From contig NZ_OBMT01000001.1 of the NCBI RefSeq assembly GCF_900217815.1, positions 706,860 through 770,859 of the forward strand: DNA of 64,000 bases, given 5' to 3'. This document shows, in pieces, positions 38,924 through 47,770 of the stretch. Position 1 is the first letter of the stretch. Every line of letters starts with the position of its first letter. Made by a program: the position numbers and the translations under genes. The DNA is from Rhodobacter maris (GTDB taxonomy: Bacteria; Pseudomonadota; Alphaproteobacteria; Rhodobacterales; Rhodobacteraceae). Under the pieces are notes generated by a model, which saw only the letters and a program-made list of their open reading frames with translations, was not told the DNA's origin and searched no databases.

Positions 38924-39040
38924 CTGTGCCTCATGTTCGGGGTCGTTGCGCCCCGTTTGGCCTCGAAACTACCTAAGCTTGTGGGGCGCGTCCAGAAAAA
39001 GCGGATATCTGCCCCGCCCGAAGCGGAGAAATGTGGCTTT

Positions 39041-40357
39041 TCAGCCCAAGGCCGCCTCTGCCGCGAGCCCAAGTCGCAGCAGCGCCTCCTCGCGCAAAGG
39101 CTTGCCCATCAGCGAGATCCCGCACATTGGTTCGCCGGTGGGCAAGGTCAGCGCGCAAAGGCCGAAAATATTGGCAAGACGCGTGTTGCGCAGCGCAAGC
39201 AGGTTCTCGGTCTCGAAATAGACCGGGTCAGTGAGCAGCCGCAGCGCATCGGGCGGCAGGATCGGCGCGGTCGGTACCAACACCGCATCATACCCCGCAA
39301 CGGCCGCCTGAAACTCGGCGCGGTAGCGTTCCAGATCGTCCCAGGCCTTGACGTAATCGGCCGCGCTCACCCCCGCGCCAGTGCGGAAGCGTTGCAAGAT
39401 AAGCGGATACATCTTCTCAGGCGCCGCCTCGATCACATCCTGCCAGAGCCCATAGGCCTCGGGCGCGAAGAGCACCCCCGAAAGCGCCATCGCCGGGGCA
39501 ACCATCGGCAGATCCATATGTTCGATCCGTGCCCCCGCGCGCAAAAGCCTTTGCACTGCCGCGGCAAACCCCGCCGCGGGGGCGTCGCGAATGGCCTCGA
39601 AAGGCAACCCGTCGAGCACCAGAAGCCGCGCGCCCGCAAGGGTCGCTCCGCGCAGGTCGGGCGCGGCCCGCCCTTCGAGCGCAGCAAGCACCAGTGCGCA
39701 GTCCTCGACCGAACGGGCAAGCGGCCCGACGGTGTCGAAACGCTTGCACAAGGGCACCACGCCCCGGGTAGGCACACGCCCATGCGTCGTTTTCAGCCCG
39801 ACGACATCATTCCAGGCGGCGGGGATGCGCACCGAGCCCCCGGTGTCCGACCCCACGGCGGCGGCGGCGAGGCCAAGCTTCACCGAAACTGCCGCGCCGG
39901 AACTCGAGCCGCCCGGCGCAAGGCCACGGGTGACTGCATTGGGGGGCGTTGCGGTATTGGGGTTCAGCCCGAGGCCGGAAAAGGCAAGCTCCGTCATATG
40001 CGTCTTGCCAAGGCAGACGGTGCCCGCAAGCGTGGCGTTTTCCAGCACCTCGGCATCGTGTTCGGGTGTGCGGCCCGCAAGCAGGAGCGAGCCCGCCTCG
40101 GTCACCGTGCCTGCGGTGTCAAACAGGTCTTTCCAGCTCAACGCCACGCCATCGAGCGGGCCACGGCCAAGCCCGTCAAGAAGCCGCGTGCGCGCCGCCA
40201 TCGCCTCGAACCGGGCGCGGTCGGCGGTGAGGCGGGCGTAGATGTCGGGGCGCGGGGCTGCGGCCTCCAGATAGGCCTCTGCCATATCCACCGGGTCGAG
40301 CCGCCCCTCGGCCATCGCCCGCCCCTGTGCCGCCGCCGACCAGAACCTCTCCAGCAT
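39041..40357 (-). CDS. Amidase signature family protein
   Basis: The 438-residue amidase has the Ser-cisSer-Lys triad: K76 in SWKD, S151 in GGSSSG and nucleophile S175 in GSDTGGSVRIPAAW. It resembles GatA-like amidases but is shorter than GatA and has no gatB/gatC neighbours, so a small-molecule amidase is more likely. The start at 40357 has GGGAGG upstream; an upstream in-frame extension running opposite the next gene is rejected. It is divergent from the UbiH-like gene (78-bp gap). Confidence 0.88.
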   Translation of the reverse strand: MLERFWSAAAQGRAMAEGRLDPVDMAEAYLEAAAPRPDIYARLTADRARFEAMAARTRLLDGLGRGPLDGVALSWKDLFDTAGTVTEAGSLLLAGRTPEHDAEVLENATLAGTVCLGKTHMTELAFSGLGLNPNTATPPNAVTRGLAPGGSSSGAAVSVKLGLAAAAVGSDTGGSVRIPAAWNDVVGLKTTHGRVPTRGVVPLCKRFDTVGPLARSVEDCALVLAALEGRAAPDLRGATLAGARLLVLDGLPFEAIRDAPAAGFAAAVQRLLRAGARIEHMDLPMVAPAMALSGVLFAPEAYGLWQDVIEAAPEKMYPLILQRFRTGAGVSAADYVKAWDDLERYRAEFQAAVAGYDAVLVPTAPILPPDALRLLTDPVYFETENLLALRNTRLANIFGLCALTLPTGEPMCGISLMGKPLREEALLRLGLAAEAALG

Positions 40358-40435
40358 CCCCGCCTCCCTGGTTTTGCACAGGCTAGCCGCGCCGCGGGCA
40401 ATGGACAATCCCGCAGCCCACGCCATATTGGGAGC

Positions 40436-41662
40436 ATGACACAGGATTCGGATGTTCTCATCGCCGGTGGCGGCCTGAATGGCCCCGCTCTTGCGCTCGC
40501 CCTCGCACAGGCGGGGCTCCGCGTGACCGTGATCGACGCCGCGCCGCGCGAGCGGCGCGCTGCGGATGCCTTCGACGGGCGCGCCTATGCGCTCGCGCTC
40601 GGCTCGAAGAAGCTTCTCGATGCGCTCGCACTCTGGCCCTCGGTCGCCGATCAGGCGCAACCGATCAACGATGTGAAGGCCTTCGACGGGCGGCCCGGAG
40701 AGGGCGTGGCGCCGTTCTTTCTGCATTTCGACAGCCGCGAACTGGAGCAAAAGCCTGTGGGCTATATGCTCGAAGACCGTTTCCTCTATCGCGCTCTGAT
40801 GGCGCAATTGGCTGCCAATAATAATATTTCCCTGATTTCCGAAACTTCCGTCATTTCGCAAATCGAGATTCCGGGCGGGATCGAGGTCACGCTTTCGAAT
40901 GGCCAGACGCGCAAGGCCCGGCTCCTTGTCGGAGCTGACGGGCGGCGTTCGGGCGTGGCCGAACGCGCCGGCATCCCCCGCGAGGGCTGGGATTATGGCC
41001 AGACCGCGCTTGTCGCCGCCATCGAACATGAAAAGCCGCATGAGGGCATTGCCTATCAGCTTTTCATGACTTCGGGGCCGCTTGCTATCCTGCCGCTCAC
41101 CGGCAACCGCTCCTCGATCGTCTGGAGCGAGCGATCCGAGGCCGCCGCAGCGGTCGAAACGCTTGATGACGCAGATTTCATGGCGCTGGTGCGCCCGCGC
41201 TTTGGGGATTTTCTGGGCGAGATCCGGCTCGCCGGGCCACGCTTCAGCTATCCGCTCAACCTGACGCTCGCCAAGGCCTATGTCGCGCCGCGCGTGGCGC
41301 TGATCGGCGATGCCGCGCATGGGGTGCATCCGATCGCCGGGCAAGGGCTGAACCTTGGCCTGCGCGATGTGGCGGCCTTGGCCGAAGTGGTGATCAAGGC
41401 GATGCGGCGCGGCGAGGATTACGGCACGACCTTCGTGCTCGACCGTTATCAGAGCTGGCGGCGGTTCGATTCCGTCTCGATGGCGCTTGGCATGGATGCG
41501 GTCAACATGCTCTTTTCGAACGACAATCCGCTGCTGCGCGCGGGCCGCGACCTTGGCATGGGCCTTGTGCAGGCGATCGGGCCCCTGCGGCGCGGCTTCA
41601 TGCGGCAGGCCGCCGGCATCGCCGGTCCGCTCCCCAAATTGATGCAGGGCCGCCCGGTTTGA
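40436..41662 (+). CDS. UbiH/UbiF/VisC/COQ6-family FAD hydroxylase
   Basis: The 408-residue flavoprotein monooxygenase has a dinucleotide motif IAGGGLNGPALALALAQAG, the DG motif LVGADGRRSGVAERAG and the FAD/GD motif LIGDAAHGVHPIAGQGLNLG, the family signature. It probably hydroxylates an intermediate of ubiquinone synthesis; which carbon cannot be told from sequence. Start ATG 40436 with GGGAG upstream. A local AT-rich patch at about 40810-40865 codes for AANNNISLI and is not a break. Confidence 0.88.
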   Translation: MTQDSDVLIAGGGLNGPALALALAQAGLRVTVIDAAPRERRAADAFDGRAYALALGSKKLLDALALWPSVADQAQPINDVKAFDGRPGEGVAPFFLHFDSRELEQKPVGYMLEDRFLYRALMAQLAANNNISLISETSVISQIEIPGGIEVTLSNGQTRKARLLVGADGRRSGVAERAGIPREGWDYGQTALVAAIEHEKPHEGIAYQLFMTSGPLAILPLTGNRSSIVWSERSEAAAAVETLDDADFMALVRPRFGDFLGEIRLAGPRFSYPLNLTLAKAYVAPRVALIGDAAHGVHPIAGQGLNLGLRDVAALAEVVIKAMRRGEDYGTTFVLDRYQSWRRFDSVSMALGMDAVNMLFSNDNPLLRAGRDLGMGLVQAIGPLRRGFMRQAAGIAGPLPKLMQGRPV

Positions 41663-41677
41663 CCCCCTTCGTCTGAT

Positions 41678-41902
41678 TTACTTCAGTCGCCGCGCCTCAT
41701 CGGCAATCAGGATCGGGATGCCGCCGCGGATCGGAAAAGCGAGCCCGGCGGCTTTCGACACCAGTTCCTGCTTTGTAGCATCATAACAGAGCACCGAGTG
41801 GGTGAAGGGGCAGACCAGTGCTTCCAGCATGCGTCGATCGAACCCGCCGCGCTCGGGTTCCGTTACGACGACCGGCAGGCCGGGCGCCTCCTGCGCGCTC
41901 AT
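41678..41902 (-). CDS. Trm112-family small protein
   Basis: This 74-residue protein matches the Trm112/YcaR family core [17 protein letters not shown] and [21 protein letters not shown]. The usual CPxC zinc half-site is CPFT here, with the next cysteine eight residues later, so zinc binding may be altered or lost. The first ATG (41902) overlaps the LON-domain gene stop by four bases (ATGA); an internal ATG would give a 50-residue core. Confidence 0.8.
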   Translation of the reverse strand: MSAQEAPGLPVVVTEPERGGFDRRMLEALVCPFTHSVLCYDATKQELVSKAAGLAFPIRGGIPILIADEARRLK

Positions 41903-42543
41903 TGCTGACGCTCCTCCAGCCCACCGCGCAGCACGAATTCGAGCAGCGTCACCAGCGTCTCGCGCCGGGTGGCCAGGCTTGGGGCTTCCAGAAGCGCCTG
42001 CTTGTCTTCGGCTTCGAGCGGCAGGAGCATCGAGAGCGAATTGATCAGAAACTCATCCTCGGCATCCTTGAGAGCCTCCCAGTCGGTATCAAGCCCCTGG
42101 GCATGAAAATAGCGTGCGAGCGTTTCCAGAAAGGCGTCGCGGTCAAAGCCCGGATCGTGTTCCGCGAGCCCCAGATCGCGCTCGAAATCGCCCCAGGCAA
42201 CCTCGGCGCGGCGATAGGGGGAGAAGCCCTCAAGCTCCTGCTGCAGGCGAAACCGCGACACCCCCGAAAGGGTGATCATGTAGCGCCCGTCCTCGGTTTC
42301 CGAAAACCCAGTCAGCCGGCCCGCGCAGCCGATCACCGAGAGTTTCTCGCAGCCGTCGCGGCCGCGGCAAGGCTGGATCATACCGATCAGCCGCTGCGGA
42401 GTTTTCAGGCAATCCTCGATCATCTGCAGATAGCGCGGCTCGAAGATATGCAGCGGCAACCGCCCCCGGGGCAGCAGCAAAGCCCCGGGCAGCGGAAAGA
42501 GCGGGATCTGGGCAGGCAGGTCGCAGGACTTGATCATACGCAT
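41899..42543 (-). CDS. LON substrate-binding domain protein
   Basis: The 214-residue protein contains only the N-terminal LON domain: [28 protein letters not shown] (start of domain, cited in part), LIGMIQP and [12 protein letters not shown]-type strands, without ATPase or protease parts. Such proteins are common in alphaproteobacteria next to thioredoxin-like genes; the function is unknown, perhaps peptide binding. Two in-frame ATGs (42543 and 42537) are possible. It lies 20 bases after the thioredoxin-TPR gene. Confidence 0.88.
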   Translation of the reverse strand: MRMIKSCDLPAQIPLFPLPGALLLPRGRLPLHIFEPRYLQMIEDCLKTPQRLIGMIQPCRGRDGCEKLSVIGCAGRLTGFSETEDGRYMITLSGVSRFRLQQELEGFSPYRRAEVAWGDFERDLGLAEHDPGFDRDAFLETLARYFHAQGLDTDWEALKDAEDEFLINSLSMLLPLEAEDKQALLEAPSLATRRETLVTLLEFVLRGGLEERQQ

Positions 42544-42563
42544 CAGATAGCCCGCCCCCGCGC

Positions 42564-43475
42564 TCAGGCAAATATCATCGAGGAGAGCCGGCGGCGGCCC
42601 TTCACGACGATCGGATCGGAGGGTTTGAGTGCGTCAAAGATGGTGAAAAGCTGGGTTTTCGCCGCGCCTTCGTTCCACTCGCGGTCGCGGCGGAACAATT
42701 CGAGCAGCGCTTCGACCGCTTCCTCCACATGGCCCGCGGCATGGAGCGCCGTAGCCAGATCGAAACGCGCCTGATGGTCGTTCGGGTTCGCCGCGACTTT
42801 CGCCTTCAGATCATCGAGCGGGCCGGCCTCGGCGGCCTGTCTGGCGAGCGCAAGCTGGGCGCGCGCGGCCTCCACCGGTGCGGCAGCCGCGATCTTTGCG
42901 GGCACGGCGGCAAGGAACGCCCCGGCCTGATCGAGATTGCCCGCAGCAATATGCGCGCGAATGAGCCCGCCGTAAGCCTCGGCATTCTCGGGCTCCTCGC
43001 CCAGGATCGCGGCGAAGGTCTCAAGCGCATCGACCACGGCGCCCTGTGCCAGCATCTCTTCGGCCGCGGCAAGCGCCTCGCCCAGCCCGCCATCGCCCGC
43101 AAGGCCTGCCAGCTTCTCGACAAAGGCCTTCACCTGCGAGGCGGGGATCGCGCCCTGGAACATGTCGACCGGGCGGCCCTCGAAGAAGGCCACGACGGTC
43201 GGGATCGATTGCAACGGCAAGCCCTGCTGCGCGAGCACCTGGGCGAGACGCTGGTTCTCGTCGACGTTGATCTTGGCCATCACGACCTTGCCCTTCGCGG
43301 CCTCCACCGCCGCTTCGAGCTGAGGCCCGAGCTGCTTGCAGGGGCCGCACCAGGGCGCCCAGAAATCGACGATCACCGGCACGGACATCGAGGCGTCGAC
43401 CACTTCGGTCATGAAGGTCGCCTCGGTGACGTCCTTCACCAGTTGTTGCGCGGGTTTGGTTTCGGTTCCGAACAT
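42564..43475 (-). CDS. Thioredoxin-TPR protein (CnoX/YbbN-like)
   Basis: The 303-residue cytoplasmic protein has an N-terminal thioredoxin domain with active site FWAPWCGPCKQLGPQLE and cis-proline in SIPTVVAFFEG, then a C-terminal TPR region of about 180 alanine-rich residues. The E. coli counterpart CnoX is a chaperone-linked holdase that hands substrates to GroEL and DnaK; unlike it, this protein keeps the CxxC pair. AGAGGA precedes the ATG. It is in line with the LON-domain and Trm112-like genes. Confidence 0.9.
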   Translation of the reverse strand: MFGTETKPAQQLVKDVTEATFMTEVVDASMSVPVIVDFWAPWCGPCKQLGPQLEAAVEAAKGKVVMAKINVDENQRLAQVLAQQGLPLQSIPTVVAFFEGRPVDMFQGAIPASQVKAFVEKLAGLAGDGGLGEALAAAEEMLAQGAVVDALETFAAILGEEPENAEAYGGLIRAHIAAGNLDQAGAFLAAVPAKIAAAAPVEAARAQLALARQAAEAGPLDDLKAKVAANPNDHQARFDLATALHAAGHVEEAVEALLELFRRDREWNEGAAKTQLFTIFDALKPSDPIVVKGRRRLSSMIFA

Positions 43476-43540
43476 GAAATCCTCTTTCGCGAGCTTTGCC
43501 CCTATATGCGGTGCGCGCGGGCGCCCGCCAAGGGGGCGTC

Positions 43541-44329
43541 TCAAAGATCGAAGGTGGCAAAGACCGGGGCGTGGTCGGAGGGTTGCTCCCAGCCGCGGGC
43601 GGCGCGCAACACGCGGCTGCCATGCGCGGCCCCCGCAATGTCGGGCGTGGCCCAGATATGGTCGAGCCGGCGGCCCTTGTCGGCCGCGTCCCAATCGGGC
43701 GAGCGGTAGGACCACCACGAATAAAGCCGCCCCTCGGGAATGTCCTGGCGCGTGACATCGACCCAAGAACCCGCATCCTGCGCCTGCGCCAGATGCTCGA
43801 CCTCAATCGGAGTATGCGAGACGATCTTGAGGAGAGACTTGTGGTTCCACACGTCATCTTCGCGCGGCGCGATGTTGAGATCGCCGACGAGGATCGCCTT
43901 TTTCGGCGTCGCGGCGTGGAAATCGTCGCGCATATGGGTGAGGAAATCGAGCTTCTGGCCGAATTTCTCGTTCACTTCCCGATCGGGAATATCGCCGCCC
44001 GCAGGCACATAGAAATTGTGGATCGTCACGCCGGTCTCAAGCCGCCCGGCAATGTGGCGCGCATGCCCGAGCCCGGCATAATCGCCCGCCGCCACCTCGG
44101 TGATCGGCAGCTTCGAGAGGATCGCCACGCCATTGTAGCCTTTTTGCCCCCGCGCCACCATGAAGCGGTAGCCCAGCGCTTCGAAGGCGGCGAGGGGGAT
44201 CTTCTCCACCGGGCTCTTGCATTCCTGCAAGCAGAGCACATCGGGCGTTTCCTCGGTCATCAGCTTGCACACGAGCGCCTCGCGCAGGCGGACCGAGTTG
44301 ATGTTCCATGTGGCGAGGGTGAAGGTCAT
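43541..44329 (-). CDS. xth: Exodeoxyribonuclease III (AP endonuclease)
   Basis: The 262-residue enzyme of the EEP superfamily cuts DNA at abasic sites. It has MTFTLATWNINSVR, catalytic Glu36 in CLQECK, GDLNIAPREDDVW and the C-terminal SDHAPVFATF. The start has AAGGAG upstream. It follows mutY by 58 bases, so a base-excision repair pair (glycosylase then AP endonuclease) is encoded together. Confidence 0.93.
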   Translation of the reverse strand: MTFTLATWNINSVRLREALVCKLMTEETPDVLCLQECKSPVEKIPLAAFEALGYRFMVARGQKGYNGVAILSKLPITEVAAGDYAGLGHARHIAGRLETGVTIHNFYVPAGGDIPDREVNEKFGQKLDFLTHMRDDFHAATPKKAILVGDLNIAPREDDVWNHKSLLKIVSHTPIEVEHLAQAQDAGSWVDVTRQDIPEGRLYSWWSYRSPDWDAADKGRRLDHIWATPDIAGAAHGSRVLRAARGWEQPSDHAPVFATFDL

Positions 44330-44387
44330 GGGCGTCTCCTTTAGGGCCGCGAGAATGACGTCTTGGCGGGCAAAGGGCAAGCAGGGC

Positions 44388-45428
44388 TCATGCGGGAAGC
44401 GCACCCTCGGCCAGATCCCAGACCTTGCGCATCACCGTGGGCAGCGCGGCGGGCGCAAACTCTGCACGCGGCGTGAAGCCCTTCCCCTCGGCACAGGCCA
44501 CATAGACCTGCAAGCGCAGATGAAAATGGGTGAAGGTGTGGCGCACCTCATGCGAGAGCGCGACCCAATCCGCCGCAATCGGCGGCGCGGGCGCGGGCGT
44601 GGTTTCCGCCCAAGGCGTGCCCGGAAACCCGAGCATGCCGCCGAGGAGCCCCTTTTCCGGGCGGCGCTCCAAAAGCACCGCGCCCGCAGCGTCCACCGCC
44701 ACATAGATGCACCCGAACCGGGTCGGCTTTTCCGCCTTTGGCACCTTGCGCGGCAGCTCTGCGGCAATGCCAAGCGGGCGCGCAGCACAGAAGGCCGCCA
44801 CCGGGCACAGCGCGCAGACCGGCCCGCGCGGGGTGCAGATTGTCGCGCCCAGATCCATCATCGCCTGTGCGTGATCCCCCGGGCGAAGCTGCGGCGTCAG
44901 CCGCCCGGCCTTTTCAACCAGCGCAGGCTTCGCGGCAGGCAGCGGCGTCTCGATCGCCCAGAGCCGCGCCACCACCCGCTCCACATTGCCATCGACAACA
45001 ACCGCGGGCTCTTCAAAAGCAATCGCGGCGATCGCGGCAGCGGTATAGGGCCCGATGCCGGGGAGCTTTTGCAGCTCCGCCGCCGTCTGAGGGAAGCGCC
45101 CACCCCGCTCGAACGCCACGACACGCGCGCATTTCAAGAGATTACGGGCTCGGGCGTAATAGCCAAGCCCCGCCCATTCGGCCATCACCTCCGCGTCTTC
45201 GGCGGCGGCAAGATCCTCCACACGCGGCCAGCGCGCCGTGAACCGGCGGAAGTAGTCGCGCACGGCGGCAACGGTCGTTTGCTGCAGCATCACCTCGGAG
45301 AGCCAGACATGATAAGGCGCGGGATGCGCGCCCGCGCCCGGCCCCACCCGCCATGGCATCACCCGTGCGGACCGGTCATACCAGTCGATGAGCGCCGCCC
45401 CGGCCGCGGTTTCTTCGCCGTCACGCAA
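44388..45428 (-). CDS. mutY: Adenine DNA glycosylase MutY
   Basis: The 346-residue enzyme removes adenine opposite 8-oxoguanine. Catalytic Glu45 is in WLSEVMLQQTTV, the helix-hairpin-helix is LPGIGPYTAAAIAAIAF with Asp146 in VDGNVERV, the 4Fe-4S cysteines are C198, C205, C208 and C214, and a C-terminal NUDIX-like domain covers about 230-346. The frame opens with TTG at 45428 after an in-frame stop, with no ATG before VMPWR, so an unusual TTG start is likely. It is divergent from the DUF721 gene. Confidence 0.93.
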   Translation of the reverse strand: MRDGEETAAGAALIDWYDRSARVMPWRVGPGAGAHPAPYHVWLSEVMLQQTTVAAVRDYFRRFTARWPRVEDLAAAEDAEVMAEWAGLGYYARARNLLKCARVVAFERGGRFPQTAAELQKLPGIGPYTAAAIAAIAFEEPAVVVDGNVERVVARLWAIETPLPAAKPALVEKAGRLTPQLRPGDHAQAMMDLGATICTPRGPVCALCPVAAFCAARPLGIAAELPRKVPKAEKPTRFGCIYVAVDAAGAVLLERRPEKGLLGGMLGFPGTPWAETTPAPAPPIAADWVALSHEVRHTFTHFHLRLQVYVACAEGKGFTPRAEFAPAALPTVMRKVWDLAEGALPA

Positions 45429-45521
45429 TCTTTATGATCCCTTCCCGAGAGTTGTTGTGGCAAACCTGCCCCAGCCGCCTAGAATAGCACCAAGTCCCGC
45501 GAAGGCGAGATCAGGAGCCCC

Positions 45522-46109
45522 ATGACCCGCAAGACACCCGAGACCCTTGACGAGCGCCCGGAGGCGCCCCGCGCCGTCCGCAGGCTGCGCGGTTTCGAGG
45601 CTGCAGCGGGGCTCGTCAAGGAACGCATCCGGTCCGCAGGCGAATCGCGCGGTTTTGCTGTGGCGCGTCTCGTTACCCACTGGGCGGAAGTGGTGGGGCC
45701 CGAGATCGCCGCCTCGGCGCACCCGGTGAAGATTGGCTACGGCCGCGAGGGTTTTGGCGCCACTCTCACGCTTCTGGTCGAAGGGCCGATGGCGCCGATG
45801 ATCGACATGAAACGCGAGCAGATCCGCGCCCGCGTCAATGCTTGCTATGGCTATAATGCGATTGCGCGCATCCATATCACCCAGACTGCCGCCACCGGCT
45901 TTGCCGAGGGGCAGGTCGCCTTCGCCCCCGCGCCCGCCAGACCGGCCCCCTCCTCCCCCTCACCCGAAGTGGCGGCCCGCGCCCAGAACGCGGCGGCAGG
46001 CTGCGCCGATGCGGCGTTGCGTGCGGCACTGGAGGAACTCGGGCGCAATATCCTGATGAAACCCGCCCCCAGACCCCTCACCCCGGCGGGACAAGTTGAG
46101 AAAGGCTGA
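45522..46109 (+). CDS. DUF721 (DciA-like) domain protein
   Basis: The 195-residue protein has the DUF721 core VARLVTHWAEVVGPEIAA and LTLLVEGPMAPMIDMKREQI, followed by a proline/alanine-rich linker. DciA proteins of this family load the replicative helicase in many bacteria; whether this shorter alphaproteobacterial form does so is not shown. AGGAG precedes the ATG. It lies three bases upstream of the DsbA-like gene. Confidence 0.83.
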   Translation: MTRKTPETLDERPEAPRAVRRLRGFEAAAGLVKERIRSAGESRGFAVARLVTHWAEVVGPEIAASAHPVKIGYGREGFGATLTLLVEGPMAPMIDMKREQIRARVNACYGYNAIARIHITQTAATGFAEGQVAFAPAPARPAPSSPSPEVAARAQNAAAGCADAALRAALEELGRNILMKPAPRPLTPAGQVEKG

Positions 46110-46112
46110 TTC

Positions 46113-46775
46113 ATGAACCGACGCTCCCTTTTGCTGGGCCTCTCCGGTGCTGCCGTGCTTGCGGCGGCCGGGGGCTGGACGCTTTTGCGCCCGGGCGCCA
46201 CGACCGAAGATCTGGTGGCGAGCCCCGCCGAGGCCGGGGGATCGCCGCAGATCCTCCCCGATGTGACGCTGGGCTCCTCCAAAGCCCCGGTCACGCTGAT
46301 CGAATATGCCTCCTTCACCTGCCCGCATTGCGCGCATTTCCAGCAGGATGTGTTCAAGCCGCTCAAACGCGACTACATCGATACCGGCAAAGTGCGCTTC
46401 ATCCTGCGTGAAGCCTATTTCGACCGCTATGGCCTCTGGGCCGGGCAGATTGCGCAATGCGGTGGCGATCTGAAGTATTACGCCATCGCCGACATGATGT
46501 TTGCCGAGCAGCAGGCCTGGATCGGCGATGGCCAACCCGAGACGATCGGCGCCAACCTGCGCAAGATCGGCTTGCGCGCCGGTTTGACCAAGGATCAGAT
46601 CGAGGCCTGCCTGAACGACAATGCCCGTGCTCAGGCGATGGTGGCGACGTATCAGAAGCATTTCACCGATGACGGGATCACCGGCACCCCCTCGCTGGTG
46701 ATCAATGGCACGAAATACGACAACATGAGCTATGCAGATCTGAAGAAGATCCTCGATCCGCTGCTCGGCGGTTAA
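46113..46775 (+). CDS. DsbA-family thiol:disulfide oxidoreductase
   Basis: The 220-residue exported thioredoxin-fold protein has an N-terminal signal MNRRSLLLGLSGAAVLAAAG with a twin-arginine-like RR, a CPHC active site (C70, C73) in ASFTCPHCAHF, and the cis-proline in GTPSLVING. It probably oxidises or isomerises disulfides in the periplasm. It pairs with the DUF721 gene (three-base gap) and is convergent with lpxK (two-base gap). Confidence 0.9.
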   Translation: MNRRSLLLGLSGAAVLAAAGGWTLLRPGATTEDLVASPAEAGGSPQILPDVTLGSSKAPVTLIEYASFTCPHCAHFQQDVFKPLKRDYIDTGKVRFILREAYFDRYGLWAGQIAQCGGDLKYYAIADMMFAEQQAWIGDGQPETIGANLRKIGLRAGLTKDQIEACLNDNARAQAMVATYQKHFTDDGITGTPSLVINGTKYDNMSYADLKKILDPLLGG

Positions 46776-46777
46776 GC

Positions 46778-47770
46778 CTAGAGCCCGAGACGCTGCAGCG
46801 CCGTCTCGAGCGCTGTGGCGTCTTCGAACATCAGCCGCACCGGCAGCGCCAGCACGTTGGGACGGAAGCGCGCGGGAAGGCGCGCGGCGTCCTTTTCGGT
46901 AGTGACAAGTTGCGCACCGCGCAGCCGCGCCTCGGTTTCGAGCCGTGCGAGCAGGCGCGGAGTATAGGGCTGATGATCGTCGAGCGCCTCCGCGCGAAGG
47001 ACTGTCGCACCAAGGCCGCGCAGCGTGGCAAAGAACTTTTCCGGATGGCCGATCCCGGCAAAGGCCAGAACCGGCAGGCCCTCCCAGTCCATTCCGGTCT
47101 GCAGGGGGGCGAGATGGCCTTTCAGATGCGGCACTTCGATTGCCCCTTCGAGACCCGCGCAAAACGCCTCCTGCGCCGCGGGCGGGCCGATTGAGAGGAG
47201 CAGATCGGCCCGTGCCAGACCCGCCGCGACAGGCTCGCGCAAGGGCCCCGCGGGCAGGCAAAGCCCGTTGCCAAACCCCTTCACCGCATCGACGACGACG
47301 AGCGACAGATCCTTGACCAGCGCCGGGTTCTGGTGCCCGTCGTCAAGCAAGATCACCTCCGCCCCCGTCTCGAGCGCCGCTTGCGCTCCCAGCGCGCGGT
47401 CCTTTGCGACCCAGGTGGGACTGAAGGCGGAAAGCAACAGCGGCTCGTCTCCCACCTCCTGCGCCGAATGGCGCCTCTCGTCGACCCGCACCGGGCCTTC
47501 GAGCCGGCCACCATGGCCGCGGCTCACCACATGGGCGGTATGGCCGCGCGCGGCCAGAAGCTGCGCGAGCGCGATCACGGTGGGCGTCTTTCCGGTGCCG
47601 CCCGCATTGATGTTGCCCACCGAGATCACCGGCACCGGAAGCCGCAGCCCCGGCCGCGCCAGCCTGTGCGCCGTAGCTGCGCCATAAAGCCTGCCGAGCG
47701 GCGCAAGCAGCCGGGCCATGGCGGCGGGGCGTTCGGGCGGGGTGAACCAGTAGCCGGGGGCCTGCATCAT
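46778..47770 (-). CDS. lpxK: Tetraacyldisaccharide 4'-kinase
   Basis: The 330-residue membrane-associated kinase phosphorylates the 4' position of lipid A disaccharide. The P-loop is [21 protein letters not shown] (residues quoted up to ALA are the core), the second motif [13 protein letters not shown] holds the catalytic DDGHQ, and TEKDAARLP is typical of the C-terminus. The start at 47770 overlaps the stop of the WaaA-like gene by four bases (ATGA). Confidence 0.95.
   Translation of the reverse strand: MMQAPGYWFTPPERPAAMARLLAPLGRLYGAATAHRLARPGLRLPVPVISVGNINAGGTGKTPTVIALAQLLAARGHTAHVVSRGHGGRLEGPVRVDERRHSAQEVGDEPLLLSAFSPTWVAKDRALGAQAALETGAEVILLDDGHQNPALVKDLSLVVVDAVKGFGNGLCLPAGPLREPVAAGLARADLLLSIGPPAAQEAFCAGLEGAIEVPHLKGHLAPLQTGMDWEGLPVLAFAGIGHPEKFFATLRGLGATVLRAEALDDHQPYTPRLLARLETEARLRGAQLVTTEKDAARLPARFRPNVLALPVRLMFEDATALETALQRLGL

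Noticed and set aside
38210-40435. Long in-frame upstream extension of the UbiH-like gene
   Set aside because: The real start is ATG 40436 with GGGAG upstream. The extension runs opposite the aminotransferase and amidase genes and has shadow-type composition.
40805-40870. AT-rich patch in the UbiH-like gene as a foreign insertion
   Set aside because: It is about 60 bases, in frame, and codes for a normal linker between strands of the hydroxylase fold.
40358-41344. Upstream in-frame extension of the amidase
   Set aside because: It lies opposite the UbiH-like gene; ATG 40357 has GGGAGG before it and begins the family sequence.
45426-45480. Frameshift or truncated start in mutY
   Set aside because: An in-frame stop lies just upstream and TTG at 45428 gives the complete enzyme with all catalytic and cluster residues, so an unusual start is the simpler reading.
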